A DNA stretch of 64,000 nt, taken from assembly GCA_949357655.1 (NCBI GenBank), contig CASHTG010000015.1, positions 806,001-870,000 of the forward strand, written 5' to 3'. How positions within the stretch are numbered: position 1 is the first letter of the stretch; each line of letters opens with the position of its first letter. A program made the translations under genes and the position numbers. Below the pieces are notes generated by a model. That model was not told the DNA's origin, searched no databases, and was given only the letters and a program-made list of their open reading frames with translations. Positions 48,969 to 59,749 of the stretch are shown piece after piece. Source of the stretch: Parascedosporium putredinis. Lineage: Eukaryota; Ascomycota; Sordariomycetes; Microascales; Microascaceae.

Positions 48969-49526
48969 AGCCGCCCTGGCGGATTGTTGTGTAGTTCGGA
49001 TGGCGATGGGTAGGCGTAGCGTACTGCAAAAGGGCGAGTACGAACGTTTTAGGAGAGACGTGGGTGAGTACCCGGTGGGCACGGAATTTGCGAAAGGGGC
49101 GGTCCCCAAGGGTTCGATGTGCGGAGGCGAATAGAATAATACCACCAACGGTTATTGCATTTCCATGCGCGGGATGCGCGTTTTTTCGCTTGGACAGCGA
49201 GTCTCGGTTCTATATTTCTGTAGTATACTTAATGAGAAGTCATTATTCCCTTAAGACAAAGTGCGCAAAATCCCAAGAATCTTTTGCCAGTCGTCTTTCC
49301 CAAGCCAAACACTCGCCATCGTCCTGCTCGCCACATGCGCAGCCTTGTGTGGCCTTTTGCGGCCTGATTCGCCTGATTCGCCTGATTTGAACGGTTGCGA
49401 CAACCGCTTAAAAAATTAGTTAATTTTCCGCAGCCTCGCGCTCCTTCCCCCACTCCCACTCTCCTCTTCCATGACTCGGAATCGAAACAATTTCGCCCTC
49501 TCGCCACGGACCCCTGCTCTCTCATC
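48969..49526. other. Spacer NUS1-TRM5
   Basis: 558 bases without coding signal, holding the NUS1 3' end and the TRM5 promoter. A 9-bp unit GCCTGATTC repeats three times at 49362-49388. Confidence 0.6.
49362..49388. repeat. Three tandem 9-bp units GCCTGATTC
   Basis: Units at 49362-49370, 49371-49379 and 49380-49388 (last base changed), about 140 bp before the TRM5 start. Confidence 0.85.
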
Positions 49527-51521
49527 ATGGAGGTACTTGCTTTCCCCCAAGAAACCCGTCGTCCTCATCGACATCATCCCCTTTTCACACCTCCGCCTCC
49601 CCATGCGCATCTTCCATCTCTTTGCGACCAATCACCCGCCCCAGTTCTTCTTGCTTTCCTTCCTTTTTATTTCCCTTCCTTAAGCCGCCTTCCCCCTCCC
49701 TTTTATGACATCCTTGTCGCGTTGACGTTTGAATCCTTGCCGCGTTTCTCATTTTTCTCTCTCGCTCCGCTAGAATGCCGACGCCGAGTCCGTCATGATC
49801 CAACTCCGGGCACCCCTGGCGCGGGCCATGACAACGCTGGACCGGGCCCTCTTCTCCCAAAAGTTCCCTCTCGCCGCCGCCGCCGTGCGCGAGCCCCGCC
49901 ACCTCGCGCGCTACCGCAAGGACCTGATCCACGAGGCCAAGCTCTTCAACCGCTCCGGCTTTAACCCCGTGCTCCCCACCCGGACCCGGAGCTAGCCCGG
50001 GCCGGCCGCAAGCTGCTACTCCTTAGTCCCGAGGTCAAGCATGAGTGTACGCCTTTCTTCTCGCTTTCCTTTCTCACTCAGAAGTGCCCTGGTACCTGGC
50101 TCTGCTTTTGATTCTGCATCCCCATACCTGCTTCATGTCTTTCTCATCCCCCCGTTTTTTTCGTCCTTCAATATCAGCTAGGCATATGCTAATATGATGC
50201 TGGAACAGCAAAGGCTACATGGGGTGAGACTATCCAACGTGGCCACACCGAGGGCGAGGTGGATGTTGTCCCCTATGAGCTCGCGCTCGACTACGACAGG
50301 TGGACATATCGTGAGTCTCGCTCCCCAAGATCGCGCCCCCGCCGCCATGTCTTAAGAAGCCGTGAAACCGCTTACCCAGATTCTCGCAGACGAGGTCATC
50401 CAGTCCATCCTTCCCGAAGAGCTTCACAATGAAGTCCCCTCCGGGTTCAACTCAGTCGGTCATGTTGGTACGTCTTGCCGCCTCTCTTTCCCCTTCTTAA
50501 AGTGCATCCCCCCTGGGCTCCACATCATCTTGCACCCATTAGAGGACAGAGAACTCACCAGCCCTTGCAAAAGTTCACCTGAACCTCAGGGATCAGTACC
50601 TCCCCTACAAAAGGTCATCGCCGACGTCATTCTGGACAAAACGCCGCGTTTCCGCACCGTCATCAACAAGATCGACACCGTCGGTCAAGAGTCCGAGTTC
50701 CGCACCTTTAGCTACGAGGTGCTCGCGGGCCCAGACGACCTCAACGTCGAGGTCAAGGAGAACGACTGCATCTTCCGCTTCGACTACGCCAAGGTATACT
50801 GGAACTCCAAACTGGAGCCCGAGCACACTCGTCTCATCAACAAGTTCCGTCCCGGCGAGGTGGTCTGCGACGTCATGGCCGGCATCGGGCCCTTTGCCGT
50901 GCCCGCCGGTCGCAAGGGCGTCTTCGTCTGGGCCAACGACATGAACCCCGAAAGCTACAAGTATCTTAGTGAGGCAGTGGCCAGGAACAAGGCGGATGGT
51001 TTCGTCCGCCCCTTCAACGAAGATGGCCGCAAGTTCATCCATCGCGCCGCTGACCTCGTCCTAGACAGCTCCCGGAGCGGCGACCACGTCCTCGTCCGCC
51101 CCAAGCACAGGCCCTCCAGGACAAAGCCTGGCCCGGCACCAGAGCCTACCCGCGTCCCCGTCCCGGCCACTATTTCTCACTTCGTCATGAATCTCCCGGG
51201 GTCCGCCACCACCTTTTGCATTGCTATCGCGGCGTCTACGCCGGCCGCGAGGAGCTCTTTGCCCCGCACACCGAGGCCAAACTCCCTGTAGTGCACGTTC
51301 ACTGTTTTGCGCCCAAGTTTTCGGACGAGGAGGTTGCCGAGGACATCAACAAGCGTATCTTTGACGAAATTGGCGTCAAGCTACCTGTAGGCGACGACCT
51401 TGATGCTGGCCAGGTTTCCATTTACGATGTCCGCGATGTGGCCCCCAACAAGCGCATGTTTTGCGCCAGCTTTAGGATACCCCCAGAGGTCGCCTTTGCA
51501 CCTCGGGAGCCAAGCACCTGA
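49527..51521 (+). CDS. TRM5: tRNA (guanine37-N1)-methyltransferase Trm5
   Basis: Trm5 methylates G37 next to the anticodon in cytoplasm and mitochondria, preventing +1 frameshifting. Five exons: 49527-49532, 49774-50046, 50209-50310, 50390-50467 and 50574-51521, total 1410 bases with three restored bases, 469 residues. The N-terminal domain begins RAPLARAMTTLDRALFSQKF. The middle has YDRWTYHEVIQSILPEEL and VGHVVHLNLRDQYLPYKK; the catalytic domain has ENDCIFRFDYAKVYWNSKL, the SAM loop VCDVMAGIGPFAVPAGRKG, NDMNPES and the FVMNLPGSATTFLH signature. Slips lie at 49974-49977, 50609-50612 and 51214-51217. The first exon codes only Met-Glu, so the true start is less sure than the rest; an in-frame ATG at 49795 is an alternative. 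Confidence 0.93.
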
Positions 51522-51795
51522 AGAAGAGAGATTGTAGGTATGGAAGGGGAGTTACGCCAACCGTCAACTCCCTGCAAGAGAGAGAAGGGATCAAGGGGTA
51601 AAAGAAGAGAATAGAAGCGGTACAGGGTCATGGATAAGATCCCGATGTAAGGATGACGAAAACCCGAAAACCAAAATCTAGAAAGGGTTTAAAACCTATA
51701 TTGCCTAGCCGCAGCACGAGAGTTTACGAGGATGTAAAGGGCGAAAATGGCCATGATAGACCTCGGGGATCATCTCAACATGATGTTGCGACGTG

Positions 51796-51818
51796 CACAC
51801 ACACACACACACACACAC
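51796..51818. repeat. (CA)n microsatellite
   Basis: CA dinucleotide tract about 275 bp after the TRM5 stop. Confidence 0.95.
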
Positions 51819-52755
51819 TCCAACCCAACCCAGTGCATGTATTTACGTAGTGTCCCTTAAACCTCGACGTGATCCAGGGCCGAGGCGAGGGGAAGAGGGG
51901 CAGGGCTACGTCGGGAAAGGCCAAAAAAGGGGGCCAAGAAGGAAGCGAAGAGGAGAAGCTTCCGCCTTCGCCACCGTCACGCCCAAGCTTCTATTCGCCC
52001 GAGGCACCGGGCAAAAGGTAATTCAGACTGCCTACGCAACAAGAGCTTGGAAGGGGGAGAGGGGCCACGGCCATTACACACAGAGGGGGAAGACACCGGG
52101 CGTGGGCGCACACGGTTGAGCGGGGTTCGACCTGGCGCCATGATCCCCTTCCCCCTCACCTCACTCGTTTTTTTCCCTCGTAAGCTTGGACCCCTTTGTT
52201 CGCTAGCTGGCTCGCCAGGGAAATTCTATGCCATGTAGGGACCCCGGGCTGATCGCCAGGTTGATGCTTGAACGCATCGGTCCAAGGGACGCGTGGTTGG
52301 TTTTAGTTTTTCCAAACCCCACTGCGTAACCGATCAAAGACGCCCAGAATAGCAGCAGATGAAGTCATCCTCCCCCCTCGTAGCCGTCACTAATGGAGAT
52401 AGTCTTTGGCGCCTCCAAACTCATGCAAAGTACTTCCCCTCCCCCTTAGATCTCCTCGTCCACGAGTTCTAGGCGGGCAAGGGGTATCGTTGCCCTCTTC
52501 GCTATGGCGCAAGACTTCGTATGTGGCTGGCCACCGAAGAGTCTAACGTCGGCGAAAAAGAATCCTGAAGCCTCAAGCCAAACCCGTCTTCCAAGCTTTC
52601 TCTGGTCCTTTTTTGAAGCTTGACGCCATCTGGGACCTGTCGAAAGAATCAAGGTTTGGGTTTCCCTCTTCTCGCTCCACCTTGTAAGCTCAATCCAAGA
52701 GAAGCAAACAAAGGCGATCAGCAAGGCGAATGTCAGCACGAGTAAACCCACTCCA

Positions 52756-52758
<3 letters not shown>

Positions 52759-52789
<31 letters not shown>
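52759..52789. repeat. (TC)n microsatellite
   Basis: A 31-base uninterrupted TC tract, one of the longest simple repeats in the window. Confidence 0.95.
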
Positions 52790-52794
<5 letters not shown>

Positions 52795-55700
52795 TCTTTC
52801 TTCATTCCTCTCGTGAGCGCTAGGTTAACCAGTACGGTTTTCTCTCTCTTGCTGGGCAGAAACCGACAGGAGATGTCGCAAGTAGGGCGGACGCGAAGCT
52901 GGGCCCATTTCCCGAATCTTGTGGTCAGAAACAGCGTAGAAGCAAAGTCAATAACATGGACGAGCTCCGCTTTCTGAGAGTATTCCAAGCGCCGCCGCAA
53001 GGCCAAGTGCCTCCACCACTGGCTGAAGGCACCAAACGCGGACTCCGTTTCACTTCAAAGTGGGCACCTCGCCAGAGTCCAGCCTCTTCCCCTCGCCCAT
53101 CCTGGCGCCGGCTGGGCCTTATTCACTCCCCTTGAACCTGAACCACACTTTAACTCCTCCCTTGGGAGGGCGTTCTCTTGGACCGTGGCGTTTTCCCAAA
53201 AATAAAACGGCGAGAACGGTGTAAAACTCCATAGCCCGGAGACACGGGTTGGGCTCAAAATGGCGCTGCCTTCGTGGCGTCATCGTTTAGAGGAGGGCTT
53301 GGGCCGAACTGCGAAAAGCAACGGATAAGCAGAACAGAGTTTGGACGGCGCTTAAGGGGGGCCGGGCAAGCGCGGAAGTGGAACGGTGCCATGGAATTGA
53401 GGCTACCGTAGGAGGAGTCTAGGTGTCTACAAGTACAAGACTCTTCCAACGTTTTGGAAGGAGAAGAAATGTTGGTGGGTGGAAAGTCGGCGATAAGCTG
53501 TGCTTTCTGGGTTGCAGAAACAAAAGGCCTTCCGAACGCCGTACTAGACAAAGAAGATATCCGCTAATGGGCGAGGGAAGCGCAGCTATCGGCATCAGCA
53601 ACAGGGTCGAAGCATTGCTGCCTTTTTGGCGGCCATTTCAGCTCGTTATCTCGGATGGAAACTCAGGCCCGTCCCGATTTCACGTCTGACAGGGGGTTTC
53701 CGCATCCCGAGCGATTAGGAGTCGTACTCCGCGCTCCGCCATAGCCCGTTCCCTCTCTCCCCTCTCTTCCTCCCCGCGACGCCGGCAAGCCTTATCAACG
53801 CTACATTACACTTGACGCCGACGATTGAGAGGCAAGAATATAAACCGGCAGATGAGTCGACGCCTCCCCTCCCCGAGCGACGGTGTCACCCCGCAACAGC
53901 CGCTCAAGGCCCAAGAAGATAAAAGATGCGCGGGAAAGTAGACCGGTGTAGGATCAATTGAAAAAGATCCATGGAATCTCAGATGAACGGGCACCATTAG
54001 ACTCAGGCCCGAAAACAATGATCTCGCCGAACGGGCTACTCCTAGGGCCCCGGCCGCAGCTCGGCACCATCAGGTCGAGACCTGGTGGAACTTGAGCCTC
54101 TCAGCCCTTGTCCCTTTTTCTTTTACTTTTCCTTTGGTTTTCTTCTCCCTGCCCGTTCCTCGTTTCTTTCCGTTTTGAGATGGAGAAAGCGTAGGTCCGT
54201 ATGGCGCCGGCTGGCAGGAACGCCTCCCGGCCGCCGTCGCTAGTTTGCCTGGTGCATGTCCCGGAAAGTTGACTCCGTGATGGCAGAAGCACAAATAGTG
54301 GTTAAACAAAAAAAAAAAAAACAGGATAAGGAAAACAAGGGGGCCAACTTTAATCTTGGTCTCACTAAGGAAAAGGTTTATCCTAGCTATCGAAAGCTAA
54401 TAAACATGGTTGAAGCTTTTCAAGGGCAGGATTTGCTATTGTATGTTTATTCTGAGGACCCTGTCGCACCTAGTCTCTCTTGCTCGCGCTCGCTTGCCGC
54501 AGGCGCTTGCCATGTCGGTGGAAGTGGGAGTAAGACAGGCCCGGGAAGCGTTCCTCCGGACAACTCCAGGAAAGTGAGACTCCATAACATGGTAGATGCA
54601 ACAGGTGCGAGGCTAGCCCGAATGCTCGAATGATGCTTGGAAGATGTCGTTTTTTTTTTTTTCTCCTCTTTGTATAGTTGCCTCCTCTTCTCACACCACC
54701 GGGTCCGATCTTGCCTTCCCTCACGTTGACGAAGTCCATGTAAGCGAAAGAATGGGTTCAATTCGATGCTCGAGTCCGTCGGAATGACGCAGCAAGAAAA
54801 TCATGCATGGAGTAGTCGTGTCGAGCGGTGGGGACGCAAGCGAAGATCATCTCCCCAAGCAAGCCCAGGGTACCTGACCACACTCCGAGCGTGGAATGAC
54901 ACAATCGCCCTCGCTCATGATAACACTCCAGTTTCCGGCCCAAGAGCAAGTCGAGGAATCGGCCACCACTGTTTTCAATGTTCCTACTTGTATGCAGTAT
55001 GAAGGCCCCTCCCAAAATGGACGGTGGGGTACATGATGTAGCCAATGCAGAGATTGTGTACGCCCACACCACCCACCAAGGTTACAGATAGTCCTTGACC
55101 TAAACCTCTTCAAAAGACAAGATTGAAATGAGTAGACAACGGATACAGTGCGTCCGAACTGCGATGGCGTGTTGGGCGGGAGAGAAAGGTAAAGGCTCCG
55201 ATCACCAAGCCAGTCGAAACGGCGCATATCAAACGCGAACTTGAGGAAGGCGATCGGTTGGCCTAGGGCTATTGTTTTTTGGGGAGTCTTCTTAGAGCGA
55301 AAGATATCCATACAGGGGAGGTATACGAGGGCATTTAAACAATCTCATGAGCAATGGATTACACCGAATCTATCGCTTGATAGTTGAGCGATGACGCGGA
55401 CAGGGACAATACCCCGAGTCAGACGCTACACGAGGCAAAGGCTCGAAAACTTGAATCCCCACGTCTCTGTCTCCATGCGGTGTCGAGAGTTTGAAGGACA
55501 TCAACAAGGCCGATCAAGCGTTATCTTTCTCTCACGGCTTCGATGCAGGACGGCAGGAGGAAAGAAAAAGGTTAATTGACTGTATGGCATCGTGTCTCAG
55601 GAACCTCAGAAGGCCCGTATCAGCGCCCTAAACACCAAAAAAAAAATCAAAAATCAAAAAGAGAGAAAAAGAAAATAAGAGATGCCCGCGAGGGTGGTGT

Positions 55701-57568
55701 GGATAAGTTGTTTCGATTGATCCATTGTGTGATGTGAAGTATGGCGAGGCATCATTCATCATTCAACCCAGATGTACCCATTGCATTGTTGTGGGCTGGC
55801 AGCGTGGAACAACGGATCTATTACAATGGATCCAATGAAGTGATCCATTGCACCATCCGTTCCATCCACTGGAGCCCGCTCTGTTGGTGTAAAGTTGCGC
55901 TGGAGAGGCTTCGTGCTTGTCTCGGATCACCACGTTGGCTCCTGCAGGTGAGTTTGGGGACCTGCAAGAGACGAAGGACCCTCCATCCTGGGTGTGCGTA
56001 GTTCGCGTGGTTGCAATCGCGGATCAACTTGCTTCTTCCATCATCCCCTTCTTCCCAGCCTTTTCCCCTCTTCTTTTCTTTTTCTTCTTTTCGTGTCTTC
56101 CCGGCCCCCTAAATGTCCGGGGTTCCTTATCGGACATAATCTTGGATGATCTTCTCGTTGCTCATCTCTTCGTATCAATCCATACACAGATCTCGGTGTG
56201 CACCCCGTGCATCCCAATCGACAACCATTCCTCTTTGGTCTTTGGTCTTTGTCTCGGGCTTCAAGAGATAATGATTGTCCCCCAATGGACCGTCCAATCA
56301 TTTATGTCCTTTGCGCAACGCACGTCTTCCTACCACACTAATAATACCCACCACCACCCTCTCTCTCTCTCTCGCTCGCTCAGAGGCACATCATACTTGT
56401 ACATGTCGAGAGAGATGTACATTGATGGACCCGTCAGACGCGTCCGCAACGGATGCAACCTCGAGATAGGGCTTCCGGAACCTTAATCGACCTTTGTCTT
56501 TGTTTCGTTCCTTTGCCCCTAGACTGCTTCAGACTTGGTGGGAGGGCTCTTGTCCTTGTCACCCTATCGCCCAATCACGGAAGCGACCTGCACCACTCTC
56601 TCCGCCCTTGATGTCGAGGCACATTAGGAGGGGGAGTTGAGAATATGCACCAAAAGTCCGCCGCTGTATTAGTGTATATCCGATTCCTGTTAAAGGCCCA
56701 TTCGCGCTGTCGTTTCCGATTTCTACTCAGTGTTCGATTTCCCAGCTGCACGCCTATCGCTCTCTTCTTCCGTGTTGGATCCTCCTCCCTTGGCTGGCCC
56801 AACCCAACGTAGTTCCAAGCTTGACACCAGGCCCACCGGGCCCAGGATAGACTTCCTATTGCGATCCGCTGCATGTGATCGAGATTGTAGGCCCCATTTA
56901 ATTCATTTATCTTGAACCTTGATCATTGCGGCAGTGAGGGAGAGAGAAGGCGAGCGTGCAAAAATAAGAAAGGAAAAGAAAAGGTACCGCCTAAGCGAAA
57001 GAGAAGATACTCGGATGCGCGGGTCGCTGATGGATCGCTCCCCTCTTACTGGCCTTTCCCCCTTGGCCCCATTTATCCAGTGCCGCCGCCCGGGCCGGAA
57101 GCGAGCTTCTTCTCGGCCAGACAGCACGGCTAGGCCGGGCGTTACAGGCCAATTGATCGCCAGGGAAGCGATGTAAGATAGCAACATTCTTACATCATCG
57201 CTCAATCTGCCTACCACTCAGAGCAGGCCAAGCAAGAGCAAGAAAAGGAGGAAGATGAGGAAGATGTAGGAGTACAGGACTTGATTGGGTGAGTGAGGTA
57301 GAGGGAGAGAGGGGAAAGAATTCGACTGAATGCGTGCTCTAAGTGCGGAATGCTCACAAGAGATGCACGCGTCACGGAAGATATCTCGCTTCGAGGGACC
57401 AAGCCTTGAAAATTTCGAGAAGAAGATGCAATTTGGTGTTTTCGGTGACTGTGCCAGTACTTGACACAGTGTTTCTTCCTAACCCACGTTCGTGCTGTGT
57501 GAAATCATAGCATCCTTGCAATTGTTGGAGGAACAAGTGAGCGAGTGTGTGTCAGTGTGTGTCAAAGA

Positions 57569-57587
57569 AGAGAGAGAGAGAGAGAGA
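57569..57587. repeat. (AG)n microsatellite
   Basis: AG dinucleotide tract in gene-free DNA, next to a GT-rich stretch (57546-57560). Confidence 0.9.
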
Positions 57588-59711
57588 CATTGAGCATTTG
57601 AGGTCGGGATGCGCGTCAACCATCGCGCACTATGCCATGGGGTTGACTGCGACAATCCGAGTTCCTGTGGGATGGGTAGTTTCATTATCGATAGCCAAAA
57701 GGCCATCCCTGTTTCTACGGCTATGCCGCACCTCCTCCGCGGATAGCTTGAGCATTCGTAAAAGGCGGCCAAGGGACGGGAAGTATTAGGCGGGGAAGGC
57801 ATATCGAAACCGGGCTGTCCGTAATTTTGGTGCATGGCCATCTTCGATATCAACGCTCGGTGAATAGGGACACAAGACAAAGTACAAGTAGAAGGGAATA
57901 CTTGCTTACAGAAGAGCAGAAGAGGGCAATCGAGCTTGACCGTCCGTTTGCGATTTGCACCATTTGCCCCCCTTGGCAAGCAAGGAAGAGGCGCTCAGCC
58001 TGCTACACGCGTTCCCTGCAGCGTCTTGCTTCGTAGCCCCGTCCGTGCCCCTCCTCTATCGTGCACTAGAGCAGTCGATGGTGATACCTCGCACCTCCAT
58101 TGCATCTGGATGGATTGGGATTTGCCGAGCGGAGTCCAAGAATTAGGGTGTCTGCACTTGCAATCTGAAGCGGGAAAGTCTGATTCACGCTTCACCTTTG
58201 AGTAGTTGTTAGTCAGCGACACTTGGGTCGCAGTCGCAGGTTCTACTTGCACATGCACTACGCGAAAGGAGGGGAGCAGGGGGTTCAAGGTGCAGGCAGG
58301 TCGCCCATTTCCTTGGAAGGTGCAGCGCAGCAAAGACCAATCGAGTGAAATGCCACCGCATGGCTGGCTGGCCATCTCAAGGTCACTCACTACCTCGTCC
58401 CTCGACCATTTTGCATTCTTAGTCGGCTCTCGTACCCGAATGCGTACACAACCCTACCAAGCCACAAGCCTACCTTGTTGTACCTATTGTTGCTCTGTTC
58501 CTGATAAGCTCCCCTCCCCTTTGACGCCCGGGGCGAAGTGAGAGACTAGAAACACGCCAGACATTCGAGCACCTTGCTGGGCCCAACCTTGATACGACTG
58601 TACGTAATACACAGGTTTGAATGTGGTGTGATGGAAACCACTTCTGCCGAATCCTTCCTGACCATCCTCTTCTTTCCTCGAGGTCTCCCCTCCCGCTAGT
58701 CAAAATTGATCTGAAATGTGGAGATGCACTTCTGGGCGTGAGCCTGGCAGCACCTCATGTACGAGAAGAATATGGATATGGATCCATCTACTTGTATGGA
58801 TGTCTCCACCCCGGAGCATTTGAAGGCGTTCCGCCAGCTTACGCCTCGAACCCACTTCAAAGGTGAGTTCCGAAGCCATCCAACGTCTCTCATGCCTTGC
58901 ATCAATCAAACTTGAACTCCCCACCTTTCTGCCACCCCCAAAAAAGAAAAATACGAATGCTGCATGTCCGGTTTCTCCTTGCGACAGCGCCCGTAGCATC
59001 CGCTCGCTCACTCTCTTCCTCTGGGAGAAGACCACTCCCGGGGCCGACGCCGACGCCGAACGCCGACCCTACCTGTTTACTAGGTTCGGCGGCTCGGTTT
59101 CGTCGCCCTCTCGTTTCCACTTGAGGTGGGGACCCTGGCGGAGGGTCTGCTTTTATGTGTGGGTGTACTAGACGGGAAGACGGGGAGTGGGGAGCTCTAC
59201 TCATTCATCCCTTTGGAGTTGAACAAAAAGTGAGGTTGAGGAGAACGACCACCACTTCTACAGACAGCGGAGATGCAGACACCTTGAAGCAATGAAATGG
59301 ATCCAATGGATCCATGGAACCATCAAACCATGAATATAAAGGAGCGGACCATCCTCTTGCGACTTGAAAAGGGTCGCTAACTCCCCGTACGCGGCCGAGG
59401 TGGAGCAACTTGCGCACGATCTCACCTTGCCTCCTCTCGATATTGCGTCTGAAGGGGGAGGCGGGGGCTGGTTAGCAACCCAAGGGACGGCAACGCCTAG
59501 CGCCGTGCTGCAAGATACCTCGATTACCCACATGTACACTACACCGGATGCAGCAGTATTGTTCGAGTCGGGATGTTTATCAATTTGATAGGACTATATG
59601 TTACCGCTGCCGCCGGAGGGGTTACATGGGTGGTTATCCTCTTACATCTTTTTCGTTTCTTCAACCTCGCCGAACCAGTGCAAGGTGGGTGGAGGTGAGG
59701 GGGCCGGTGTG

Positions 59712-59713
<2 letters not shown>

Positions 59714-59746
<33 letters not shown>
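59714..59746. repeat. (TG)n microsatellite
   Basis: A 33-base uninterrupted TG tract. Confidence 0.95.

Positions 59747-59749
<3 letters not shown>

Noticed and set aside
1..51521. Interpreting the broken genes as pseudogenes
   Set aside because: Twelve unrelated housekeeping genes, including single-copy essential ones such as SEC10, NUS1 and LSM6, would all have to be dead by the same type of small deletion. Missing bases in the sequence explain it better.
1..51521. Programmed ribosomal frameshifting as the cause of the slips
   Set aside because: There is no shared slippery sequence or downstream structure, and up to six slips in one gene is not plausible.
54256..54633. A lysine-rich 125-codon frame
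   Set aside because: The lysines come from a poly-A run; the remainder has no motif and there is no supporting neighbour.
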